The notes below the pieces were generated by a model. The model was not told the origin of the DNA, made no database searches, and saw nothing but the letters and a program-made list of their open reading frames with translations. A program made the translations under genes and the position numbers. Below are positions 12,401-24,400 of a stretch of DNA of 64,000 bases, piece by piece; positions within the stretch are counted from its first letter, which is position 1, and each line of letters opens with the position of its first letter. The stretch comes from Metellina segmentata (lineage: Eukaryota; Arthropoda; Arachnida; Araneae; Tetragnathidae). The stretch spans positions 20,919,828-20,983,827 of the forward strand of contig OX375883.1 in NCBI GenBank assembly GCA_947359465.1, written 5' to 3'.

Positions 12401-15400
12401 CTACATAACGGGTCATCTATAACAGTGCTCCCCAACCTTTTTATCGCTGTGGACCGGATCAACGTTTGATAATTTTAACGCGGCCCGCTGGGGGCAGGGG
12501 GGAGATACGTTGATTGTTTATATTTTAGATTGTTTTGATTTAATTATTTAAATTTAATTGGATTTAGACATGCCTTTAAAATAAAATACAGTTACACCAA
12601 AAAATGAATATAATGTTATTTAACATTTTAACTCACTAGAACGCTAAATCAATAAAATAGTTTCCCAACCACAAAAAACCCTCGAAGCACTCAAACTCTT
12701 TTATAAGCAAAGACAGGTGATCCTGCACCAACTAGGAGAATGAATGTTTAGGCTCAGTCTCGCCTAAAATCCCCGCTAATGTCTGAAACATGTCCAAAAT
12801 GCCTCTGTTCACGCGCCGTCCCCACAACTTCAGTTGGGCTTTAAATGCAGCTACTTTGTCTGCCAACTTGAAAACAGTTGTCAAAATTGGAAAATAGAGA
12901 CATACAGAATTCAGAAATCATAATTGAAGCTCTGGTAGCAGAACAAATTTCAAGTTCTGATTTACCGCCTCCTAATTTGAGTGGACATTTCATAGATTAG
13001 AACCGCACAAACCCGAGATTAATACACCACAGTAAATAAAATGGAAATAATTTTATATTTCTTGGACGGCCCGGTACCATTTGATCCATGGACCTGTACT
13101 GGTCCACGGCCCGGGGACCACTGATCTATAACACCCATAAGGTTGAGGTGTCTACTCAGAATACAGTGGCCAGTCAGAAGGCCAATAGCCAACATGATTT
13201 CTTTCCTGCTCAATTTCAGCAGTTCCCTTGATTTATTCCAGTGAGATTGTTGATTGAGCTCTTTGGCTTGTCTTTGATCATTAGATTGAAGCCATGTATG
13301 GTAGAATTCGGCAAGGAGCAAGCCCTTGACAGTCCCTCTAACCACATTGTGAGGTAGACACAAAACAGTCTCTGGTCCAATAAATGGCAAACAGGCAAGA
13401 ATATGAAACACTGTAGTCTGTCTTAGGCAAGCCGCACACCGGAGCGACCGGAAAGCGACACGCGATAAGTAGTCGTCAGAACGTCTGAACCCACAGGCTT
13501 CCACTCGCTATGTCCGCACACCAAAAAGACAGGCGACAGAGAGTCTCTTTCCGGTCGCTTTCCTCTAGTATCGCTTGTCGCCTGCCGTTTGTTGCGTGCA
13601 CCATTTTTTGTCACGTCGCTTACGAGTCGCGCGAAAATTGAAGTTGAGAACATGGCCAGTGTAATGAGCGATGATCCCGATTTCAACATTTTTTTTGTTG
13701 GGGTGATAGAGGATTTTCCTCTTATTTATAACCAGTTTCTCCCGGAACATGCGAACCGGAATGCTTTGGAGAAAGCTTGGCAAGATGTTGCGAAGAAAGT
13801 TGATTTTTCAGGTAAATATCATTTCAATATTCCAACTAACCACATTGAATTTCTTCATTAATATTAATTATATTTCAAATTTGCTTGTTTTTCTGTTAAA
13901 TTTCTCTCGGAGTAAACCTATTATATATTTTCAATTTCATAATGTAGAGATTATTTATGTTTTTTGAGTAAATACTCCTTTTTTAATATGAAATATAAAT
14001 GTACTTGATTCAAGAACCCTATTAAATTATCCTGTCTCCTATGTAAATTAATAATTTCCTTATTTGTTATACTAGCTGAAATACCCTAAGTAGCACAGGG
14101 TTTTTAAAGAAAATTATCTGGCTCAAAGAACAATTTATTTTTATTATCTCCCATAATCTTTTCTCGACATACTCAATTATCCAGATGAGTGAATTCACTT
14201 TTGCATTCCAAATATAAATTCCTTAAATATTGAATTATTCCAGATACTGTAAAGAATTGTGAGGGATCAATGTATAAAATTTCTTCATATGAATTGAACC
14301 AATATAACAAAACGAAAATATTAAAATGGGCAATTGATTATAAAGATTTATGTACAAAATTTGAATGCATTGTGATACTAAAGAAAAATTTTTTGTCGAG
14401 TCTTTAAATTTTTTATGAACAGACTACAACACTAAATAAACATCTTGGAACAAAGAACTCTTCCATTATTTTAATAATTTGAGTGAATATATTTCGAGCA
14501 TCTTCACTCAACACATGGTGAATGGTTTAAAATTGGCCATGTGCGATTTGTAGTCGCACAGAATGTTTAAAACAAAATGGACATCTATTGGTCAGTGACC
14601 CAAGATGAAAATATTTGTCTGGTAATTATGATCCCAATCAGCAAGTACTGTTATTTATTCAAAGGGAGGAGGATTTTCAATATAATTCTGGTTTGAACTT
14701 AGTATGAGCAAAGTTTTAAACTTATTTGAATAAAATAATATACATCTTGTTCAGTATTTCATTTTCAATATTAAACATAACAGAAAGAAAAATTCAATAA
14801 TTTTTTTTTTTTAATCAATGTTATTTTTTAAAGTAAAATCACTTGGATTTAAATCAGCATAGTCTGATTAGTAATGACATATAAAGATATGATTGTGAAA
14901 GTCTCCCATTTAAAATGTTCTTGTATATTTGTTTCCAGTTGAACAGTGTAGAACGCGCTGGAAAAATCTACGGACCTGTTACATCCGCCAGCAGCGTTCT
15001 AAACCTCCCAGCGGATCAGCTGCGAAACCCAGAAGTCGGCCGTATTACCTGTCGGAGCCAATGAATTTTCTGAAACAATTTTCGAAACCGAGACCGTAAG
15101 TATGGTTTATATATATTTTACTTTCCGTTGGTTCACATATAATATTGTATCCTACAGTCAGTAAATTTTTAGAATTGCATTTATATTTGAAAGTTACTTC
15201 TTACAAGTTACTCAATCGTGCTGTAAAGGAAAATATAATCCCAGATTTAAAAACTTTTCTAATAAAAATCATCAATTGTTTAAATCGAATAATTTGTTAT
15301 GGTCTTAGCAAATTTAGGATAACATGCTCTAATATTTTCTACAAGTTAACAAATATATTATTTGGAATAATGTTGATCCAATCCAAACGATTTGATAAGA

Positions 15401-18400
15401 TTGTACATGTAATACTCTATTTAGCTAATAATATTTACAATGAAATACCATCCATCAGGTACCATAATACTATTTACAGATACAGAAGAAATGAGCATAC
15501 AGGTATGGTAGGATATGATATAGTACACTACTATTCCAAGCAATCAATCTACTTGTCAGGACTGGCAATTTGACGTTAAAAAATGGCATCCAGAAAGTAG
15601 AATTAAAATATAGTGAATGTTACACTTATTGTGAATTCCCCTCATATATTACAACAACCCCTTTTTTATCCGAACTAAAGTTTAAATTTATGGGATCATT
15701 TTTTTATTTTAGGTAAAATAGTATCAATAATTTAAAATATTTTTCTATTCTAGCCAAACAGGAAATTTAGAAGTTTCTCAGGATGAGGTGGTTTCTGAAC
15801 AAATGGAACTGCCGTCAATGGATGAAACAACAGTCTATGATACAAATGCGACCGTTTCATCACCACCACATGAGCCTGAGGTATTTCTGGAAGAGGCATT
15901 TCTTCCTTTAACACCTTGTCATAACAAGAAAAGGAAGGCAACCTCTCAAGAGAGCATCGAAAATATAGCAAAAACATATTTTGCATCACGTATAGAGATG
16001 AAATCTCAATCTGCACAAGAACAAGATGAATTTGCTTTCATGCCCTTTTTTAAAAGTTTGCTGCCTGAACTCAATAAGTTCTCAGACACGAAAAAAAGAA
16101 AATTGAAAATGGGGATATTAAAAATGGTTTGTGACCTCGCTGAAAACAACGATGCAGAAGTTTCTTCTCAATAAAATAATTTTTAGGTCATGTCTAATGA
16201 GTGAATTACTACATAATTTTAAAAAATTACAATAATTTTTAGTACTTTATTGAATAGAACTAAGTAGCTATAAAACTTGTTAAAAACCACAGCAGAGAAA
16301 AATAAGGTGGAAATAAGCAGTTCTAACTTTTCTTCTTTTACTAATTACTTAATAATTTATAAATTACAATAATTTTTATTACATTATTAAATAGAGCCAA
16401 TTAGCTATAAAAATTGTTAAAACCCACTTCCACAACAGAGAAAAACAAGGTAGAAATAAGTTCTCTCTGCTTCGAAAGTGGTGAAAAAAACAGCTAAACA
16501 CAATAAGTCCATTGCCAAGGAACAGTACAACCTGGTTTCAAAAAGTGTTTCGCCAGTCTGTCTCTGTTGGCAATGGCTGTCGTAGATGGACGACCTTTGT
16601 AAGGGTCCAATGAATGGCCAAAGGCTGCCAAATCTTCATCTTTTTCGATGCAAGACTTGTCATGCGAGTACACAAAATTGTGTAGAATGCAGGTGGCTTT
16701 TATGATGGCATCTACTTTCTCTGGAGCACATCCTATCGGTGTGTACAACACTCGAAATTTCGATGCCATCCTTCCAAAGGCACATTCCACTGTTTTTCTT
16801 GCCCTTGACAGACGAAGATTAAATACTCTGCGTTCATTTGTTAATCCCCGGGAGGAGTATGGTCGCAGAAGGTTATGTTTCAATGGAAAAGCTTCATCTG
16901 CCACAAAATAATACGGAAAGGGGTCTTCCTGTTCCTCTGTTGGCAAATGCTGAGGTGGTGGCAAATCCAATTGCTGCCTTTCCAGCAAATCTCCAAACGA
17001 AGAGTGGCGCAAAACACCTCCATCGCTGTTTCTCCCATAGTCGCCAACTGATACTGATATAAATTGCCCTGCGGCATCGACTACAGCTAGCAAAACAATG
17101 GAAAAAAACCCTTCATAATTGAAGAATGCCGAACCACTCTTCGATGGGCAGCGGATCCGGATGTGTTTTCCATCTATACTTCCCACACAGTTTGGCATTT
17201 GCCAATCTGTGGCAAATTTAGCAGCGATTTCCTGCCATCTCTCTTTTGTAGGAGTAGGCATGAACTCTTCCTCCAACGATTCCCACAAGGCAGTGCATGT
17301 TTCAAAGACAATGCCTCCAATTGTGGTCTCTCCTCGCATGAAATGGAAGGACAGCGCACGAAAACTTGAACCTGTAGCAAGATATCTGTAATAAAACAAA
17401 ATATAAGAATTTTATCACAAACAGGAATCAACACATTTCTGTAATATTTAATTTTACATGTGCATGTTTGTTGCCAAATTCCATTATTATTTAGCTCACT
17501 CCAGTTTAATGAAACCAGAAGAATAACATTTACAATGTTAAATATTTGAATTAGTCCAATAAATAAATTGCAATTAAGACTTTAATACACTTTTTATTTT
17601 CCTGCGATTGTTATGATTAATATATATATATATATATATATTCATATAGAATTGATGCCTGGTAAAAATAACCAGACATTTTGATGTACAAATAAGTTAT
17701 ATAACAAGGTGTAAAAAAAATCAATAAATCGGATTTAAAAAAATTTAAATCAGATTTTTTTATTTAAATTTCTGTAGGCCATATACACTGTTTTTACAAT
17801 TATTATATGTAAATTTGTTAAATAAAGAATTGAGTTTGTGACATGGTAAATCAGTATTTTCATAACATTTGTTTTCTTTAAAACACAAGTTGACATCCTA
17901 CATAGTTTTTCTTGAGTAAATTACATATCATGTTAACAAATTTATCAGTAAGTGTAAGTGACAGACCTAAACTATAGTGGGAGAAGTAGAACATAGGAAT
18001 AATCAGACTATAGTAAATTCTAATAATAAAACTGCTGAATGTCAATAATAAATGAATTTTCACTTTTAATTCATATGGGATCTTTCTTTCTTACTGCTGA
18101 CATTTTAATGTCTGTGTGTAAGTGAAAATGTATATTTTTCTGCTCTTTAATCTCTATTGCACACCACAAGAATAAGCCAACTGACTAAAAAAAACTTTAC
18201 ATCCTACTTGTTTTTTTTAGCTAATGAAATCAGTCACCCCTTTAGTTTATAATTTTGAATCAAACTGTTGCATACTTCCTTCAAGTGTTTATACTATGAT
18301 ATGTTAATCAGGAATGTTTATACATTACTCTTTCTGGCATTTAGATTTATGATGTCGTGTGTTTACATTACTGTTTACAGTATGTATATTCTAATAAGTC

Positions 18401-21400
18401 ACAACTGGCTATTGCAATCTTTTATAATATGCAGTAATTGTCCCAGTTCCCTCTAAGCAGGGTGTAGCCATTAGTACTTTAATCACCATGAGTGCAGAAA
18501 AATTAAAGCATTTGACCACTTCTGTGGTGCTTTTACTTAGTTTTAAAATGTGATTTAAATCAGTGATTAAAAAAAATTCATTTGATTAAAATCACGATTT
18601 TAATCGTTGATTTAAATCTTGACACCCTGTTATATAATAATATTAAATGAAACTTTTTATTAATTATTGCATGTAATGAAACAAAGCGTTAACTTACCTC
18701 AAAGTTATCAGTAATCGTTCTTCGACAGATATTGCGCACCGGTAGTTCGTGTCCCTTTTTCTCACAAATGGTCCAACCACAGAGGCCAGCGTTTTGAATG
18801 TATTTGGGTACATCCTGTAAAACGATTGAAATTTCGAAGGATCCTTTGCCAATTCCTTTGTGACAACAAAGGTGCCGTGAATGGGCTGCTGCAGATTATG
18901 GGGGTGAACCCAGTGCTTCCTCTTCCTGCTTTTTTTCTTTTCATTCAATAATAATAAAAGAAGCATCGCATCGTCATCCGAGGAATCCGCCATGATGTAT
19001 GAAGAATAAACAACAAACTTTGGCGGGTTTTTTTTGTAAACACCTGAAATGCGCATGCGTCGAAACCGGTCGCCTGTTTCTGCGGTGTGCGTATAGTTTG
19101 TCGTCGCGTAGCGATATCCACTGAGGACTAGAAACCTGAAATCGACTTCGTATCGCGTGTCTCTTTTCGGTCTCTCCGGTGTGCGGCTTGCTTTAGAGAA
19201 CCAATCCTTGAAGCTGGTGAACAAATAACAGACACTCCTCGTTATCTACAAATTCTTTATTTTACCTACTATTTACATCGTGGACTTCACATGTTTTAGA
19301 AACAGCTGAAATACCCGATCCCTCGGCTCATACGCCACACACACACCTTCGCAAGCAAACTCTTTCTAATAATCTTCTTGATCAGTAAAGATCAACAATG
19401 TCAATGGCATGTTCACTGTGCTGCCCTCTATTGAGTAAGTGAGACATTAATGACATAATTGTTTCAAAACAACTTTCCTGAAAAGAAATGGTAATTGATA
19501 ATTTTTAATTAACATCGCACTGGAGCAACACAATGGGCTATTGTCGATGGTCCGGGATCAATCCCTTAAGGGAAAGACCAGAGGACAACACCTCGTAATT
19601 TTGAACCACAGATGACGAGGCAACACCTGAGCTGGTATCCCACTCACCAAACTTCCACACCAACCCAACGCGAGAACTTTCGGACATGACAGATTAAAGG
19701 TGCACCAGCCGCCTCTACACCATACGGTTACAAACATCCATGCCCGGACCCGGATTCGAACCAGGAATCTTCAGATCTAGAGGCTAACACCTTAACCACT
19801 ACACGGGTTAGTCGGCTAAAAAGTGATATGAACGACTCACCTTTGCAATGTGATGCAATCTCCTCATCATATTGCAAAACATTTCTTCTTCCTCTTCTGT
19901 CAAGGCAGAAATGATTGGCTCCATTCTACCAGTCTGGAAAAAGAAAAGTTGTGTTTTACACAATTCAACACATTGCAGTAAATACTTGAAATATTGCGCT
20001 TTTTGATAGGCTAGAAAAAATTGTGATGTGGGATGAGAAAAACGCGCTCATTAGAAATGGTTTGTTGGTTCTGGGTTTTGAGGCACAAGGATTATCAGGC
20101 CTTTTAAACCAAGATTGAAGCTACAGAATCAATTCCATTATAAATGCCTTTTAGTCCAACTGAAGCTGTCAAAAATTTTCCATGAAATCTTCTATCCAGT
20201 ATGCAGATATATTTTGTGTTCTTTAATTCCATTAACCGAAAAATTCAAGCCATTCGTATCCAAAGCATACATACTTTGATAGTACAATTATAAATAAATA
20301 TGGCTAATCTATGACAATTCACCGAAGCAATTTCAAATTAATAATTGTTCAGACAAAAAATAATATTTAAGTTAATATGCATGGCATATTGTAATCTTAG
20401 AGAAAACTCATTAGGAGACATTTTTTGGGGAACACTAAAAGCTTATTTCCATAAGTTGGTTATTTTGAGGTTCTATGGTGCAAGGGCCATGCAGCACCAG
20501 ACACAAGACATACAACATCAAGTGACAGACATATACGCATTGATGGTTTTACCGACACGGAAGAGATAAAATATTAGGAACGATATGGAAGATCGTAACC
20601 CAATAAGCAGTATGAGATGCAACAGTGGGTTCGAGCACTTAACCAGTTCGTCTATAAGGCTAACTAAAAAAAAGCTTGACCAAACAAACTTAAATAAAAT
20701 AAAGTTTTTTTAGTTAAACTTTAAACTAAAAGCATATTTAAATAAAGAACGTTATCCTCCTAACAGACTGTGATAACATGCAAGAAGTATCAACTACAGG
20801 ACCAAGATCTTCTCTCTGTAGCAGATCCACTTATCTGCACGTATATACATAGGTTAAGTGATTTGAATAATCGAAAGTTGAAGTGTGTTTGGTTGTATCA
20901 ATGTCACGACCAATCGAAGAATACCGCGAGAGTGCATGTGTACTTTGAAAGATACAGGGAAGGAGTTGGGATTGCCTATTGAGTAACAAGGGAAGAATCC
21001 CTACTGATCTACCAAGAGGGATTGGAGTGGCCCGTTTCCGCTTATTAATCGGACATGACTATCTCCAACAACACCTACATAAGATTGGGGTGGCTACCTC
21101 CCCGATCTGTCCGCTTTGTAGCGATGGTTTTATGAACAGACAACACCTTGCGGAGTGCTCTAGTTTACAGGACATTGACACCAGGGATACTTCTCCCCAA
21201 GGACTTTATTCGCTATATTGGACGCCAAGACAGCGTATGGCCGAAAGGCCTTGAGCTGGGCGTAGGATTAAAAAAAAATAACTCTGAAAGATGCGAACAC
21301 CAAACGTTTTGATAACAAGATGGGTGGCAAAAGTAATCCGCCGGTCACTACGAAGATACCGAGAGACTTCTAAAGTATAGTTGTTAAATAACTTTCGATA

Positions 21401-24400
21401 ATTACCGCTAAATATATGCAACTAAGTTTTATGTTTAAATGCTTAAAAACGTATAAAGTTGCAGAGATATAAAAAGTTAGGGGAGGTGACAAGAAAGTAG
21501 CACTTTGCCGTAAAAGGGCACCAACTTCTAACAGAAATGCACTTGATGGGAACTGAACTGCCTACAACTCGAAGGTTACAAGCACAATGAACATATCCAC
21601 TGAACCACAGTGGACCTTTATTTCCATAAGAAAATAATTGTAATATGTGTAAGCAAAAACAAAACTATCAAAATGCTCATGATTTTAATTTGTCGACCAA
21701 ACTGACAGTTTTAACCAGGTATATTAATAACTCAAACGAAGTACCTTTATATTCGGAACTTTGAACAAATCAGAAATGACATAATCCATATCCACGAGTC
21801 CGCTCCAAGAAAAGATATTCATGAGACTGAAATATAAGTAAAGAATTCCATTAAATGAATGACATAGTCTAAAAATTCCCCAACTGGTCTAGTAATAGTC
21901 AAACTTGGACCTATCAAGAATGGCTCCCAACACCAGACTTGATATTGAGAGCAGTTTTCATTGTAGACAAACTGTATGGTATAATTGAGAACAGCCTCCA
22001 CCACTGAGCCTGGAAGCATATTACCAACTTTTACCTGGAATAGAAGATATGGGGAAATTTTAAGCCTGCTGATTCATCGCTATCTCTGTCCGAGATCTAT
22101 GACGTCACTCACCCATAGTGCGCACTCCGCATGCGTGGAAAGTATCACTATTTACTTGCAATGTTTACAAAAAAAAGTTGAAACTGCTTCGACCGAAAAT
22201 AGAATACTAATAAAAAAGAAAGCGATAGCTTTTAGATGATTACCAAGCGACAGTTCAACGGCTTGTGCCATGTACTCGTAATTTGATCGTAAATGTTTTG
22301 TGTTTAGTTTTATTTCCAGTATAAATTCTACACGCATGATTAAAAAAAAACAACATTTTCGAACTTTAAAGGACACTTGGGACCTTGAACAGAATAGAAC
22401 GCAGAAACAAGGGAGTTTTTACTGGGAATCTGTTGTATAGATTTGTTATTTATGTTGCAGAGGTTTTGCCTCAGGCTTTCAGTTCAAGTAGAAACTACCG
22501 AGTAATGACAGAGTCCACGTGAAACATCGCCATTAATGATGATGATGTCACGTAGTGACGTCATAGTCGACAGTTTGAAATCAACGAATCAGCGGGCTTA
22601 AAATTTCCCCATGTCTTCTATTCCAGGTAAAGGTTGTTAATATGCAGCCTGGACGGTGGTGGTGGTCGCTATGGAGGGGGGGGGGGCAGGGCTCATTCAT
22701 TTTGAGTAAGAGTGATTGGTAGATGACTGAATTTGTTGTTTTAAGGAAAGGTTGGTGACAGAAACAGTTTCTTAGTAAAAATCATAAATAGAAGCACTCT
22801 TCACTTCATGATTGAGTTATATTCCTACAACTCTGTGCTCAGATGGCAAAATGTTGTCACTTTTCCCGAAAATTGAGCAAGTCCCATCCTGGAGTCTGGT
22901 TTGACAATGTTTAGAAGGCGGCAAAATGTCGCAAGTCTCTTTATTTCACTTTATGAGAAAACAAAGATGGGAAAATTGTAATAAATAAAAAACCACAGAA
23001 CCACATGTTGAATCTTAAAATTGCTTACATGAAAAATTAAAAAAAGTGACTTATAACATGCCATCTGAGCATAGAACTAAGCCAGTGGTTCACAACCTTT
23101 TCATTTCAAGGATCATCTTAAAAGTAAAAGAACTTTCATGACTCCTTCGAAGATATAAAATTAAATGGGTATATGAAGACCTGCATAAATCATAGTGATC
23201 CTTATTTTACACCTTCAACTGCATTCCATTCACTAGTTCAAAAGTGATTCTGCATTTTTCGTGTTCTCACATATTCTTGAGCACTGTTTACCATCTTGGC
23301 ATCTGAGAGCTTGGAACGCACACAGTTAACGGCAAAAATGATAAATATATGGCAGTTTATTATCATGTAAATGTTTTTTTTTTAAGACAAGTCTCGATAC
23401 TATATCTATCTGTTGCCATTTGTCAAAATTCAAATGTCTTCTTTTGCCACGTTTGTTAGTGAAATATCTTTATAACATACATAGATATCTACAAATATCT
23501 AAGCTGTCTGAAGTGTTCAGTCTGAAAAATTAAAACACATGCCTTAAACAAATCTTATTAGAGTTTGAAAGGTCTATATTGAGCTTGGAAGTCGATGAGA
23601 ATGGAATGAAGTTTAAAAACTTCTTCCATTCTTACTGTAGACTAAAATGAATTTATTGTGTACTGAAACAAAGTACTTGTATGAGATTTCTCTGCGTGAG
23701 ACACATAACTTTATACACATTCAGAGCAGTTAACATAAAACATCACCCCTTTTAAATACAAGTAAATTTTTGTTTCGGAATTAAAAAAAGGCTTATTTAT
23801 ATTCTAAATGTTTAATTACAATCAAAATATTCGTAAAACTAGGTAAATATACATTAAGTCAGTTTCTGAATAAGTAAAACTTTAACAGTAAATATACGAA
23901 ACAATAAATAGCTAAATAAACATACTACAAAAATCAACAGTTCTATTAATTAAAATTTATGAATTTAATTTCTAAAATGAATTCCAAGACAGAAATTAAT
24001 ATATGGCTTGATTAATTTTTAATTTATTCTACAATTAATAATTATGTGAAATAACTGTAATAACCATATGTAAAGAAATAATAAAATACTTTCAATACAG
24101 TGAAACCTCAAAACATTTTTTTATATATATCAATTGGCTGTCAGGAAACATAATTTCATTTACAGATTTATTACAATCTCATATGGATAGTTTAAAATCA
24201 AAATTTATTTACATTTCTCAAAATATATCAAAACACATGAACAAAACCTGTGTGGCTACCATGAGAAGCTAGATAAGTAGTTTAATTAATGTCGCACATG
24301 AGCAACAAAACAAAACAGACTACTGGCAAGTCCAAGATCAATGGCAAAGGAAAAGATACGAGGACAACACCTCGTAATTTTGAAACAGTCAGATGACAAA

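Larger units (their letters stand above)
13426..19192. mobile_element. Autonomous PIF/Harbinger DNA transposon (5767 bp)
   Basis: The termini GGCAAGCCGCACACCGGAG and, on the reverse strand, AGCAAGCCGCACACCGGAG begin imperfect TIRs of about 42 bp. TTA is duplicated at 13423-13425 and 19193-19195, the family TSD. It contains the two genes expected of the superfamily: a MADF-BESS partner on plus (13652-16174) and a DDE transposase on minus (16494-18993), convergent with about 320 bp between stops. Both are intact. A 925-bp hAT has landed in the transposase intron. Without it the element is about 4.83 kb. It is inserted in a LINE fragment inside PRODH intron 8. Confidence 0.96.

Noticed and set aside
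15145..15573. A 142-codon plus-strand frame
   Set aside because: It lies within intron 2 of the Harbinger MADF-BESS gene between good splice sites and has A+T-driven composition without any family resemblance.
16648..17391. Plus-strand frames of up to 90 codons
   Set aside because: Antisense shadows of the Harbinger transposase exon.
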